A stretch of 64,000 nucleotides of DNA from Mucilaginibacter ginsenosidivorax. Its GTDB lineage: Bacteria > Bacteroidota > Bacteroidia > Sphingobacteriales > Sphingobacteriaceae. The DNA lies in assembly GCF_007971525.1 (NCBI RefSeq), contig NZ_CP042437.1, positions 1,054,001 to 1,118,000 of the forward strand, written 5' to 3'. A program made the position numbers and the translations under genes. This document shows, piece after piece, positions 28,693 through 38,597 of the stretch. Each line of letters begins with the position of its first letter. Within the stretch, counting starts at the first letter, position 1. The notes beneath the pieces were generated by a model. The model saw only the letters and a program-made list of their open reading frames with translations, had not been told where the DNA came from and searched no databases.

Positions 28693-28724
28693 AAAGCCTC
28701 CAAATGACATCATCTGAAGGCTTT
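28693..28724 (-). terminator. Terminator after GH31 (region 3)
   Basis: AAAGCCT (28693-28699) and AGGCTTT (28718-28724) pair, extended inward by CA/TG and ATG/CAT with two mismatches. On the minus strand the stem is followed by TTTTGG. It lies about 35 bp beyond the GH31 stop. Confidence 0.7.
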
Positions 28725-28758
28725 CTGTTTAAGGTATAGCAAATTGATTATCCTCTTC

Positions 28759-31341
28759 TTATTGAAGCAGGCTTATTAGTTTACTACGTTTTTGTTCATC
28801 CAGTTGCCTGATCAGTTTTAGTTCATCTGGTATTTGCTGATATGAGTGTTCGAACTGCTGCAAATAACGTTGAAAATTATCCGGACGGTAGCCCAGTAAA
28901 CGATTGGTTTCTTCTGCAAAACCAAGGTTTTGGGGAATATACATACCTTCATTACCGTTATCACCGCTTTTGAGGGCCACTGTTATCATCGACAAGCGTT
29001 TAAAACGCTCAACAAGTCCGGCGGTTATCCCGGGCTGCTGTGCGCCTTTATAACTTATACGTACTTGCTGCGCAACCCGGCAGTCTTTATCCGGGAGAAA
29101 AATATTTAAACAAAGATCAGATCCGTCATAATTCCAGCTACCATCCCTGCCTTCCGAATTAAATTGCAGCGGCTTACCGTTCAACAATACTTTTGACGGA
29201 GGTTGAGTACCGAACAATTTAACGGTAAATTTTCTGCGCGAAGGCATGCTGTGATACTTACCTACTGCAGGATTGATATTTACCATTTGTTCAGCACCAA
29301 TGCTCCGTGTGGTTACACTGGTGGTGGCAAATTCACTTTCATAGTTTTTATCGTTCCCGTTATCTTCATAAAGCTGAAACTTACCGCTGTTTCCCGGAAA
29401 AACCCCAATGATTAAACTGCCGGGAAGGGTATCGAGGTTTTGGACCTTATCATTATACATCGGTATCACCGCGCCCGCTTTCACATATATGGGATATTCA
29501 TCGATAGAAAACGAACGCTCAATTACCTGTCCTCCCTTTAGCAAAGTACCTGTTTGCCATTCATACCAATCGTTTCCTGACGGAAGCCAAACCTTAACAG
29601 CAGCAAACCCATCTTTAGATGGCGTTGTCACCGGCCTGATCAGCATATTATCCCCAAACATGTATTCTTCTTTATAGATATAGGATTCGGGCTGTTTTGC
29701 GTAATCGTAATACATGGGCCGGCAAAGTCCAATGCCCGTTTCAAAGGTTTTTCTGGACATGGCGTAGATGTAGGGCACAAGCGCATACCGCAGCCTGATG
29801 GCATCATGTTGGGCTTTGGCATATTCCGGCCCAAAATTCCAGATCTCTTTTTTAATTGCCGCGTTTTTGGTAGAGTGCGTTCGCATTATCGGACTGAAAC
29901 AACCATATTGCAACCAACGGGTATAAAGCTCAGGTTCTACTCCTTTTTCATTTCCCTTGAGGATGTGCCCGCCAATATCATGGCTCCAATAGGTATACAA
30001 CACATTCGAAGCTGTGCTTGTAAAGTAGGGTTCGTAGGCCAGCGATTCCCACGACATAAAGGTATCTCCCGAAAAACCGATCTGGTAACGATGATTACCC
30101 AATCCTCCCCAACGGTGATACAACAACGGCCGCGTTTGACCATGCATAGCCTTATCTGTAAAAAAAGTATAATTAAGCCACCAGGTGTTACTTAGCGCCG
30201 GGATCTTATTATCATTTGGCCACTGCTGCCAGTCCAACCACCAGAAATTAACTCCTGCTTTCTCTATCGGCCTTAACACTATATCGAACAGGCCACGCAT
30301 AAAAGCCTTGTTGGAAGCTTCGAACGGAATTGGTTTCTTTTGAGATGTATCCGCCTTCATGTAGGCAGCAAAACTGTTGTAACGTTCCTCTGTTGGTTGG
30401 ATCCCATCTGCCGGATGCAAATTCAATGTTGTTTTCAGATGATTTTCTTTCGTCCATTTCAGAAAGCCGGAGGGATCGGGGAAAAGGTTTTTGTTCCAGG
30501 TGTAGCCAGTCCAGCCTTTGGTATGCCAGTCCATATCAATTACCAAAACATCGGTTGGCACATCAAACCGTTTAAGGTTTTGTACCAATTCCCGTAGCTC
30601 ATTGTCCGAATAACTCCAATACCGCGACCACCAGTAGCCAAACACATATCGTGACAGCATTGGCACGTGACCTGCAATTTTGCTAAAATCCAGTAAGGCA
30701 GATTTATAGTCGTCGCCATAACCCCAAAAATACCAATCCAATTTTGGAGTACCGGGAGCAGCTACCCATGGCCATTCAGAATTATCCAGTCTGAGGGATT
30801 GAGAGTCATCCAGGAAAAACCAGCCATCTCTGGAAAGTATCCCATCTTCCAGTTGAATCTTTTGCCTGCTATATAAATTCAATTCACCATCCTGCCCGTC
30901 CAAAGTGCGGTAGGTCCCTTTTAAATTAAATTTCTGCTTTTGCCCCGGTTTCCACAAAACGGTATCGGCGTTCAAAAAGCGAATTTTTAGATTAGTACTA
31001 TCAAATACCCCGGAATTGATTTTATAAGCAAGTTCTATCTTTTTCGTTTTCAGATGAAACCAGTTATCCTCTGTACGGGTGGTAAATGTAGGAACAGGAA
31101 GCTTACGGTTAACCACAACCAGTGAGGCCCTATTATCATAACTTGCGGGCTGCCCCCATTGTAACCTGACCAGTTGATCTGTAAGTACGGTAAAACGGGC
31201 ATTTCCCAATTGTATAACAGCCTTTGAATCTGGTGTCAATTGACTGCCGCTCTGAGCGCGCGCGCTGGTAGTAAATAAGACAAAAGCACAAGCCAATGCC
31301 TGAAAAAGTATTTTTATTTTTTGTTTGTAGATGATAGACAT
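28759..31341 (-). CDS. GH31 glycoside hydrolase (alpha-xylosidase/alpha-glucosidase type)
   Basis: Secreted retaining alpha-glycosidase of 860 residues with a signal peptide to about residue 30. An N-terminal beta-sandwich precedes the TIM barrel. The nucleophile is D370 in FWWLDWQQW and the acid/base is D426 in IGFSGDTF. VLVIDMDWHTKGWTGYTWNK, YWSHDIGGH and a proximal C-terminal beta domain follow. An extra helical C-terminal tail (about 790-860) is unusual. WWLDWQQ differs from the W-D-M-NE motif of the second GH31 here, so the two belong to different subfamilies. Last gene of the sigma/FecR-associated SusC/SusD cluster. Substrate uncertain: an alpha-linked xylose, galactose or glucose. Confidence 0.88.
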   Translation of the reverse strand: MSIIYKQKIKILFQALACAFVLFTTSARAQSGSQLTPDSKAVIQLGNARFTVLTDQLVRLQWGQPASYDNRASLVVVNRKLPVPTFTTRTEDNWFHLKTKKIELAYKINSGVFDSTNLKIRFLNADTVLWKPGQKQKFNLKGTYRTLDGQDGELNLYSRQKIQLEDGILSRDGWFFLDDSQSLRLDNSEWPWVAAPGTPKLDWYFWGYGDDYKSALLDFSKIAGHVPMLSRYVFGYWWSRYWSYSDNELRELVQNLKRFDVPTDVLVIDMDWHTKGWTGYTWNKNLFPDPSGFLKWTKENHLKTTLNLHPADGIQPTEERYNSFAAYMKADTSQKKPIPFEASNKAFMRGLFDIVLRPIEKAGVNFWWLDWQQWPNDNKIPALSNTWWLNYTFFTDKAMHGQTRPLLYHRWGGLGNHRYQIGFSGDTFMSWESLAYEPYFTSTASNVLYTYWSHDIGGHILKGNEKGVEPELYTRWLQYGCFSPIMRTHSTKNAAIKKEIWNFGPEYAKAQHDAIRLRYALVPYIYAMSRKTFETGIGLCRPMYYDYAKQPESYIYKEEYMFGDNMLIRPVTTPSKDGFAAVKVWLPSGNDWYEWQTGTLLKGGQVIERSFSIDEYPIYVKAGAVIPMYNDKVQNLDTLPGSLIIGVFPGNSGKFQLYEDNGNDKNYESEFATTSVTTRSIGAEQMVNINPAVGKYHSMPSRRKFTVKLFGTQPPSKVLLNGKPLQFNSEGRDGSWNYDGSDLCLNIFLPDKDCRVAQQVRISYKGAQQPGITAGLVERFKRLSMITVALKSGDNGNEGMYIPQNLGFAEETNRLLGYRPDNFQRYLQQFEHSYQQIPDELKLIRQLDEQKRSKLISLLQ

Positions 31342-31424
31342 TTTAACGTGTATTTAAATCATGATCAGGGTGAGTGCCACAAAGGAAGCATTGTATAACA
31401 GCATAAAATGAGCTTACGACGGAC

Positions 31425-31445
31425 TGTCAAAAAAAAATCTCAACA
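31425..31445 (-). promoter_or_regulatory. TGAGATTTT box upstream of GH31 (region 3)
   Basis: On the minus strand the sequence reads TGTTGAGATTTTTTTTTGAC, about 85-105 bp upstream of the GH31 start. Nearly the same text (TGTTGAGATTTTTTGTCAAT) occurs upstream of SusC 3 at 48573-48593, and a shorter form lies upstream of the second GH31. Its recurrence at three glycan genes suggests a binding site for a common regulator, or a shared promoter element. Confidence 0.4.
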
Positions 31446-31604
31446 CCAGCAACAGCATCTAACTGTCAATCAATTGCATGTCAATAAAAAAAGACTAAAA
31501 AATCACATATTTTCTATAAAGCTGAACAAGCATACGGCGAGCAATCATTTTGAGAACCGCGTATATTTCTTAAATACAGCAACTCGTGGCCAACTTTTTG
31601 GTTA

Positions 31605-31635
31605 AATTCGGTTGCTCCTTAAGAACAACCGAATT
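31605..31635 (-). terminator. Hairpin after SusD 2
   Basis: AATTCGGTTG (31605-31614) and CAACCGAATT (31626-31635) form a perfect 10-bp stem with an 11-base loop. It lies about 85 bp beyond the SusD 2 stop. The T-run is stronger on the plus side (ATTATTTTATAG) than on the minus side, so terminator strength for SusD is uncertain. Confidence 0.6.
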
Positions 31636-31720
31636 ATTTTATAGGAATGTTGAATGATTGATATAGCTATAACCGGTACCTTTTATTATTAAAAACTAAA
31701 TGATCGGTATACCCGCGGGG

Positions 31721-33589
31721 TTACCATCCATAATTTTGCACCAATGCAGGATCAATATTGATCTCCGTTTGTGGTATGGGCATCAGGTAATGTCGATCGG
31801 CAAAAACACGAGCCTGGTCAACCACTGTTTTGTAAAACACCGCAACACCGGCGGCTTCACTGTTAGGATCAAATCCGGTTGAGTTCAGCTCTTCAGGCGT
31901 TGGCCTGGCGTTCATGCCATGCATATTTCCATTATCTGCAGTTTTGGCTATCAGCCAACGGCGCACATCCCAAAAACGCTGGTTCTCGAAGGCAAATTCA
32001 ATGCGCTTTTCGTTTTGGATCCTTTTACGCATGCCCTCTTTGGTATTATCGGATGCTATGATAGGCAGCCCCGGCATAGATACCCGGCTTCTTACAGCGT
32101 TTACAGCATTGTAAACATCGCTGTTAGGTACAGACAAATATTCATTCATCGCCTCTGCATAAATTAAATAGATCTCGGCTAGGCGGATAAGCGGAAAATT
32201 CCGGTTGGCGCTACCATTGCCCTTTAAGTTAACAGCAGGATCGGCCCATTTTCGCCAATTATAACCGGTTTCACAATTGGTGCCCGGTTTAGGCCAGCCG
32301 TCACAGCCTCCGCCATTGTTGCCAAACCAGGCAAATTTCAATGGCCTTGCATTGTTGCTATAGTTCCATACATCGTACTGAAAAAATATAGTAGCGTAAA
32401 AACGGGGATCCCTGTTTTTATACATGTTCGAAATATTGGAGACAGGGGTATTCCTTACACCATCCCACATTTGCCCGTTCCAAAAGCCGGTAGTTTGATA
32501 GCCGGATTGCGGATCTGTTATCGGTCGTCCGTTATTCATTTCATACGAATCAACCAACTCCTGGAAAACGCTCATCTTTCCGTTACCGTTAACTGCGTTT
32601 CCATCCCTGCCATTAGGCATATAAGTACCTTCAAAATCCCGGTTACCTCCAATAATCAGCGGCAGTATAATTTCATTATAATTACGGGTAAAAAACAGCT
32701 GAGCGTAGTTATCAACCGGATTTAACGGGTTTGGGTTGGATAATGAATAGGCACTCAAATCCAACACGGCTTTAGCTGCATTGGCAGCCTGTAACCACTT
32801 ATTATTATCATAAGTTTGAGGAAACAACTGTGTACCATCGGCATTTTTAATATTGGCATACATGGTATTACCATTAAACAGCGGACTGGCCGCATAAAGT
32901 AAAGTGCGCGCTTTAAGCGCTAAGGCCGCTCCTTTGGTGATGCGCCCGTAATCGGCCGAACCATTGGCATAATTTACCGGCAAAATTTCGGCAATAGCAT
33001 CACACTCCGAACTGATAAATTTCACCACATCGTCAACAGTGTTTCTTGACGTTGTTGTAGCGGCGGGATCTGTAGTGGCTAAAACTGTGTTTACCAGAGG
33101 CACGGCACCGTACCTTCTGAACAATTCGAAATATTGATTGGCACGCAGAAACCTTGCTTCCGCTTTATAAAGCGGAATGCGGGGCGAGTAATAATCACTC
33201 CGTGAGGCAGGGATGGGTGTTTTATCAATACTTGCCAGAAAAATATTGGCCGAACGGATATACTGGTAAGCGCTGCCCCAAATATCAAGCGAGTTATTGG
33301 TAGCATTCCACGCACCTGAATTAAAAGCCAGTTCGGGTACATTTTCCCAGTGATTTTTGCATTCATCTGTACAGGCTCCTAAAATGGTTCCTCCGCCGTG
33401 GATGAACTGTACATCGTTATTATTTAACGATTTATATAAGTGAGCCCACGCACCTTCTGCATTTTGGATATTGCTAAAAACAGCATCCTGTGTAACCAGT
33501 TCTGTAGGAACCACATTAAGATATTTTTTGCAGGAAATGGCAGTGATGCAGGCAAATAAAAACAGGTATATAAATTTATTGCTTTTCAT
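31721..33589 (-). CDS. susD-like: SusD-family lipoprotein (pair 2)
   Basis: A 622-residue surface glycan-binding lipoprotein. The signal peptide ends in the lipobox AISC (C20) followed by KKYLNVVPTE. The TPR-like core includes EARFLRANQYFELFRRYGAV. The C-terminal part has PLIRLAEIYLIYAEAMNEY and EKRIEFAFENQRFWDVRRW. It follows SusC 2 by 10 bp. It is longer than SusD 1, through loops about residues 320-430 containing GGCDGWPKPGTNCETGYNW, a cysteine pair rare in SusD proteins. Ligand unknown. Confidence 0.95.
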   Translation of the reverse strand: MKSNKFIYLFLFACITAISCKKYLNVVPTELVTQDAVFSNIQNAEGAWAHLYKSLNNNDVQFIHGGGTILGACTDECKNHWENVPELAFNSGAWNATNNSLDIWGSAYQYIRSANIFLASIDKTPIPASRSDYYSPRIPLYKAEARFLRANQYFELFRRYGAVPLVNTVLATTDPAATTTSRNTVDDVVKFISSECDAIAEILPVNYANGSADYGRITKGAALALKARTLLYAASPLFNGNTMYANIKNADGTQLFPQTYDNNKWLQAANAAKAVLDLSAYSLSNPNPLNPVDNYAQLFFTRNYNEIILPLIIGGNRDFEGTYMPNGRDGNAVNGNGKMSVFQELVDSYEMNNGRPITDPQSGYQTTGFWNGQMWDGVRNTPVSNISNMYKNRDPRFYATIFFQYDVWNYSNNARPLKFAWFGNNGGGCDGWPKPGTNCETGYNWRKWADPAVNLKGNGSANRNFPLIRLAEIYLIYAEAMNEYLSVPNSDVYNAVNAVRSRVSMPGLPIIASDNTKEGMRKRIQNEKRIEFAFENQRFWDVRRWLIAKTADNGNMHGMNARPTPEELNSTGFDPNSEAAGVAVFYKTVVDQARVFADRHYLMPIPQTEINIDPALVQNYGW

Positions 33590-33599
33590 GTTGAATGTT

Positions 33600-36500
33600 T
33601 TAAAATGTAAACCTTAAACCGGCGTTGATCACCTTTTGCTGCGGATATGTTCCGGTACCGTTGTTGCCAATTTCAGGGTCGAAATTGAAATCTTTAAGCT
33701 TGCTCCAGGTCAGCAGGTTAATGCCGTTAACAAAAACGCGTGCGTTTTCTATCCCTATCTTTTTCATCAAGGTTGCTGGCAGGGTATAACCCAGTTCAAC
33801 AGTTTTTAAACGGAGATAATTTGATGAATAGATCCAGAAGGTGGAACCCTGCTGATTGTTTACATTATCAGCAGATGAAATACGCGGGAACATATAATTA
33901 GCATCCGGATTTGAAGCTACCCAGTGATTATCAACAACCTGGGTTAATGCGCTGGCAAATCTCGAAAAGGCATATACCCCTGATCCGGATAGTAAAGTAG
34001 AACCACCTAAGCCTCCCTGGAACAGTACGCTCACGTCAAAGTTAGCGTAATGGTACCCCAATGCTACACCAAACTGCGATTTTGGATTGGCCACTTTTCC
34101 GGGAAGATAGCCGGCATCAAGGCTGTTAATAACGCCATCGCCGTTCAGGTCTTTATATTTGATATCTCCTGGCTTGGTAACACCAAGGCTTGATTGCGAT
34201 GGGCTGTTGTCAATATCGTGCTGGCTTTTAAACAGGCCGAGGGCTGTATACCCATAAATCTCGTTGATGCTGGTACCTTTTAAAGCCTGCCATTCGCGGC
34301 CGGGGTAATCAGGTTGGGCGTAAAACAGGATTTTGTTAGTGGCGTAAGCATAATTGATGGTGATATTATATCCTTGTTTTTTATTAAAATCATGCCTGTG
34401 GGTAAGCGAGATTTCATACCCCCTGTTATCGGTTATACCCGCGTTAACCGCGGGTATCTGCGGTAAACCGATAAATGCCGGTATCAGTTGTGAGGTAGCC
34501 AATATATTGTTGCGGCGCTCTTTAAACACGTCTGCCGAAAGGGAGAACATCCCTTTCCATAAACTAAGGTCAAGACCCAGGTTTAACTTTTTTGACCGTT
34601 CCCATGTTAATAAAGTATTGCCGGCCTGGCCTTCCAGGTAGCCGTCATAACCATTACCATCGCTATTAAAACCAAACTTGTAAGCATTACCTTCTTTTAC
34701 CCATGTACTTAAATAAAGAAACCTGCTTGAGCCTATTTTATCGTTACCAACAATACCGTACGATCCCCTTAATTTAAATTGATCAATAAAACTAAGTGAT
34801 GAATTATCTTTAATAAAATGTTCGTTTGATGCTATCCAGCCTGCCGAAACCGCGGGGAAAAATCCAAACCGGTGCCCCGGTGCAAAGTTTTCAGACCCAT
34901 TATAACCGAAGTTAAACTCGGCAAGATAACGATCATCATAAGCATAAGCGGCACGGCCCAAAACGCCCTGGTATTTGTAAGGTAAACCAGCGCTCGCGTT
35001 TCCAACGCCGCCGCCAACAGCATCAAAAAAGCTCGATTGGTTATAGATGGCCATAGCTTTTACGGAGTGTTTGCCAAAATCGCGGTCGTAATTAATATAG
35101 GCTTCGAGCACTGTACGGCGAGAGCCGTTGGCGTTTACCTGGTAATCGAGGGTACCATTACCGTTATTTACAATTACATAATGACCGTTGGTGGCCAAAT
35201 CCGTTTCGGTATCAGCAACTCCCTGATTGAGTAAATATTGGTAGGTAATGTTAGATAAAGGCCTGCTTACATTCCGGAAGTTATCGTTATCAAAAGATAA
35301 CCGGACACGTGTGCTCAGGCCTTTGGTTAACCAACCCAAATCCCATTTAAAGCCAGCTGTTGATTGCAGCGAGGTTTCAAAGTTCCGTTGATAACCCGAT
35401 TGCGTGAGATCGACATAAGGTGATTGATTAGTATTGGGCGCGGCACCCGGCGAACCATCGGGGTTGATTATCGGGTAATACCACGAAGGCGTTTGTTTAA
35501 TATCGTTAAATATCTGCGAGGCATTTGCGCCCGGGTAATTCCTGTCATATACAATGGCGCCCAGGTTAAGCTCCATCGACAGGTTTTTGGTAAGGTTAAG
35601 GTCGATATTTGAACGGAAGTTGTATTTATGGGTTATGGCCTGAATATCATACTGGCTTACCGCGTCTTCATAATTATATAAACCATTTTGCTGCAGATAG
35701 GATAAGGAGATAAAATACCTTGTTTTTTCAGTACCGCCGGTTACGTTCAAATTACCCTGTGACAGGTAGGAAAACGGCTTTAGCATTGTTTTTGTCCAAT
35801 TGACATTTGGATATAGATACTGGTATGCCGGATACGATCTGTCACGGTATTTATTCAATAAAACATCCGTGTAAGCGCTGGTATCTGCAAACAGGCCATC
35901 ATTCACCAGGCCCTCTTTGTAAAGCTTGCGCCCGGTATATGAATCAACATATTGCGGTAAAGCAGTTGGTGATTGCCAGCCATTTTGCGCTGTTGCAGAG
36001 ATGCGCGATGTGCCTATTTTTCCGCGTTTGGTGGTCACCAGCACAACACCGTTGGCACCCTGAATACCATATATCGCAGTAGAGGCCGCATCTTTCAGGA
36101 TACTCACACTCTCTACTTCATTGGCATCCAGGCCGCTAAAATCTCTTTGAATACCATCAACAAGGACTAATGGGGCAGAATTGTTAGTGGTACCAAAGCC
36201 CCTGATATTTAAATAAGAGCCATCTGCTCCCGGTTCACCGCTGTTTTGAATGGTTAATAAACCAGGTAAGCGACCAGCCAGGGCGTTACTTAAATTGGCA
36301 ACCGGGCTTTGCTGCAGTTCTTTAGTGCCCACCGCTGCTATTGCACCGGTTACCCGTTCTTTACGCTGGGTTCCGTAGCCTACTACAACAATTTCCTGCA
36401 GGCCGGTGCCCGGACTGAGCGCAATAACACCAAGGTCTTTGGCCACCTGAACTTCTTTATTTGCATAACCTACAAAAGAGATGACCAGTGTGCTGTTTTC

Positions 36501-37040
36501 GGGGACATTTTTAAAGGCAAATTCACCTTTTTCGTTGGTGGTCATCCCCTGCCCTGTTCCTTTAATTTTTACCGAAGCGCCGGGCAAAGGTTTGCCCGTT
36601 TCGTCTACCACGGTTCCCTTAACTTCGATATTTGCAACAGTGGCTTTGTTTTTATCAACATTTTCCCCGTTTGCTTCGCCGTTGCCTTTTATGACGATGG
36701 TTTTTTCGGCAAAGCTATACAACAGCGCCTGCCCTTTTAATAAAACATCGAGCACATCTTTTATATCAGCATCTTTAACATTAATAGATACAGGCGACGA
36801 ATTTTGCAGCAACTTATGCTTATAAAAGAAAGTGTAGCCGCTTTGCTTGTTGATATCCTTTAATATTTTTTCGAGCGGTACTCCCTTTTCTGACAAGGTG
36901 ATCTTTTGGGCGAACACATCTGCTTTAACTTGAAAAGCAAAAGCTATGGTTAACAAAATAATTAGCTTCATCACTAAAAATGTTCTTCGACTTAAAAACA
37001 GAAATTCGTAGTTTTTTGAACTACGTAGATTAATTTTCAT
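33600..37040 (-). CDS. susC-like: SusC-family TonB-dependent transducer with STN domain (pair 2)
   Basis: A 1146-residue outer-membrane transporter. After a signal segment (about 20-45) comes an STN domain (KITLSEKGVPLEKILKDINK, about 45-120), which contacts a FecR-type anti-sigma factor. A spacer and the carboxypeptidase-D-like domain (VKGTVVDETGKPLPGASVKI) follow, then plug (IVVVGYGTQRKERVTGAI, ending VVLVTTK) and barrel. The STN domain fits the FecR and ECF sigma genes directly upstream: ligand binding would release the sigma factor and raise expression of the locus. It is 240 bp from FecR and 10 bp from SusD 2. Confidence 0.96.
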   Translation of the reverse strand: MKINLRSSKNYEFLFLSRRTFLVMKLIILLTIAFAFQVKADVFAQKITLSEKGVPLEKILKDINKQSGYTFFYKHKLLQNSSPVSINVKDADIKDVLDVLLKGQALLYSFAEKTIVIKGNGEANGENVDKNKATVANIEVKGTVVDETGKPLPGASVKIKGTGQGMTTNEKGEFAFKNVPENSTLVISFVGYANKEVQVAKDLGVIALSPGTGLQEIVVVGYGTQRKERVTGAIAAVGTKELQQSPVANLSNALAGRLPGLLTIQNSGEPGADGSYLNIRGFGTTNNSAPLVLVDGIQRDFSGLDANEVESVSILKDAASTAIYGIQGANGVVLVTTKRGKIGTSRISATAQNGWQSPTALPQYVDSYTGRKLYKEGLVNDGLFADTSAYTDVLLNKYRDRSYPAYQYLYPNVNWTKTMLKPFSYLSQGNLNVTGGTEKTRYFISLSYLQQNGLYNYEDAVSQYDIQAITHKYNFRSNIDLNLTKNLSMELNLGAIVYDRNYPGANASQIFNDIKQTPSWYYPIINPDGSPGAAPNTNQSPYVDLTQSGYQRNFETSLQSTAGFKWDLGWLTKGLSTRVRLSFDNDNFRNVSRPLSNITYQYLLNQGVADTETDLATNGHYVIVNNGNGTLDYQVNANGSRRTVLEAYINYDRDFGKHSVKAMAIYNQSSFFDAVGGGVGNASAGLPYKYQGVLGRAAYAYDDRYLAEFNFGYNGSENFAPGHRFGFFPAVSAGWIASNEHFIKDNSSLSFIDQFKLRGSYGIVGNDKIGSSRFLYLSTWVKEGNAYKFGFNSDGNGYDGYLEGQAGNTLLTWERSKKLNLGLDLSLWKGMFSLSADVFKERRNNILATSQLIPAFIGLPQIPAVNAGITDNRGYEISLTHRHDFNKKQGYNITINYAYATNKILFYAQPDYPGREWQALKGTSINEIYGYTALGLFKSQHDIDNSPSQSSLGVTKPGDIKYKDLNGDGVINSLDAGYLPGKVANPKSQFGVALGYHYANFDVSVLFQGGLGGSTLLSGSGVYAFSRFASALTQVVDNHWVASNPDANYMFPRISSADNVNNQQGSTFWIYSSNYLRLKTVELGYTLPATLMKKIGIENARVFVNGINLLTWSKLKDFNFDPEIGNNGTGTYPQQKVINAGLRFTF

Positions 37041-37280
37041 AGTTTCGTTTGGTTTTTGGTTTGGTTAAAAAGTAAACTTCGTCGGTTTTCTAATAATCTC
37101 GAATCCAGAAACTACCGCGCAAGCGGATACAGCCGGTTGTGTTGGAAGCACTGCCGGCATTTTTTTTGAATGAGATTTTGGTGGGCGCTTTTTAAGTATC
37201 TTTTTTCTTCATCGAAATTTGGATTTTGAGGTTAATAATCGGTTATTGGTTTTATAATTGTTTTTGGGGAATCATAGCTG

Positions 37281-38477
37281 TTATTGGGAAACAATCAGTT
37301 TTTGACCACTTAGTTTTACATTGATATCGTCCAGTTTCAGGATTCTGAGAACTTCGGAAAAAGCCGCATTCCTGGGGATTTCGCCGTTGTAGGTATCATT
37401 GCCAACCTGCCCCCGGTACTCCACATCAACGTTGTACCATCTCGATATTTTGCGCATTACATCGTGGATATCAGCATCTCTGAATAAGATCAAACCGTTT
37501 TTCCAGGCAGTAAAATCGTCAGCATCTACAGTCGTTTTAGATAATTTGTCGTTTTTAAAAACCGCCTGTTCATTTGGTTTTATAATGATTCCCGGCGAAG
37601 CAGAAGTTTGGCTCTTTGCATAAACTTTCACACTGCCTTCCAGCAGGGTTGTTTTAACTGCTCCCTCCTCGGGATAAGCATTAATATTAAAGTGTGTACC
37701 CAGCACCTTTACTACCTGCCCTGCACCCGAAACTTTAAACGGCCTGTGTGAATCATGAGCAACTTCGAAGTACGCCTCCCCCGACAATTCGACAGTTCTT
37801 TCGTTACTCGTAAAATCGACGGGGAATTTGATCGTACTACCGGCATTCAGCCAAACCTTAGTCCCATCTGCCATGATAAGCTGGTACTTTCCGCCGCGAG
37901 GTGTTGACAATACATTATAAGGTTGTGGAGTGGTGGTAATTTCGGATGTGTTTTTCTGATATACCACACTGCTATCTACGTCGTTATTGGCAGAAATATG
38001 GTTAAGTGTAAACAATCGTCCTTTTCGTGAGCCATCAAGGGTAATCTGCCTTCCGTCGGCAAGCGTTAGCGTAGCCTTATTACTGCCCGGTTTAATGCTG
38101 TTTTTGTCAGATGTTAACTCGTAAGGTTTAGTACTTCCACTGAAATACCTGTTGACAACAATTAATCCTCCGAGAGCAAAAATTATAATTGCTGCGGCCC
38201 ACCAACGCGCCGGCATAAGCCTTCGCACCTGGTTTTTAGAAAGCCTCCTATGCAAATCTACTTTCAGACGTTTCTCAATTTCCGCTTTATCTCCGAAATC
38301 AGAGATCCATGGGATATCCGACAAATCGAAGTTGTCACGATATTCTTCAAATATTTTTTGCTCTTCCGGCGTGCAGTTGCCTAAAGTGCAGCGCTCATAT
38401 AATTTAATAAATTCTTCGTAAGACATGGCTATAACGGTTATTCTTATAGACAATTCTCCTTGCAATAACTCACACAC
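37281..38477 (-). CDS. fecR-like: FecR-family anti-sigma factor with DUF4974
   Basis: Inner-membrane anti-sigma factor. The likely start is the internal Met at 38426 (MSYEEFIKLYERCTLGN), giving about 381 residues; the longer frame has an atypical N-terminus. A cytosolic sigma-binding part (to about residue 75) is followed by one transmembrane helix (WWAAAIIIFALGGLIVV). The periplasmic FecR domain (NVLSTPRGGKYQLIMADGTK to VKVLGTHFNINAY) comes next, then a C-terminal DUF4974/STN-like domain (FRDADIHDVMRKISRWYNV). It is divergent from the sigma gene and upstream of SusC 2. It holds the sigma factor inactive until SusC 2 signals substrate. Confidence 0.93.
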   Translation of the reverse strand: MCELLQGELSIRITVIAMSYEEFIKLYERCTLGNCTPEEQKIFEEYRDNFDLSDIPWISDFGDKAEIEKRLKVDLHRRLSKNQVRRLMPARWWAAAIIIFALGGLIVVNRYFSGSTKPYELTSDKNSIKPGSNKATLTLADGRQITLDGSRKGRLFTLNHISANNDVDSSVVYQKNTSEITTTPQPYNVLSTPRGGKYQLIMADGTKVWLNAGSTIKFPVDFTSNERTVELSGEAYFEVAHDSHRPFKVSGAGQVVKVLGTHFNINAYPEEGAVKTTLLEGSVKVYAKSQTSASPGIIIKPNEQAVFKNDKLSKTTVDADDFTAWKNGLILFRDADIHDVMRKISRWYNVDVEYRGQVGNDTYNGEIPRNAAFSEVLRILKLDDINVKLSGQKLIVSQ

Positions 38478-38597
38478 TTTTTGTTTCTTTTTTTAGATTT
38501 TTTTCAAACAATCGATAACGGGTAGTCAGCTACCCCCTCAACAATAAAAGTTTGTTATTAAATTGCACGATTCAAGCTTAGATTGAGATCCTTATAA

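Larger units (their letters stand above)
31342..31720. other. 379-bp intergenic region between GH31 and SusD 2
   Basis: No coding frame is evident. It holds the SusD 2 downstream hairpin (31605-31635) and, nearer GH31, the box TGTCAAAAAAAAATCTCAAC at about 31425, so GH31 may have its own promoter rather than being read through from SusD. Confidence 0.5.

Noticed and set aside
36309..36825. Two overlapping plus-strand frames of 143 and 114 codons
   Set aside because: Antisense to the STN/carboxypeptidase-D-like part of SusC 2; cysteine- and phenylalanine-rich shadow text.
38505..38525. CGATAAC near the sigma/FecR start as a further LacI operator
   Set aside because: Only one half-site is present; the other half does not match the palindrome.
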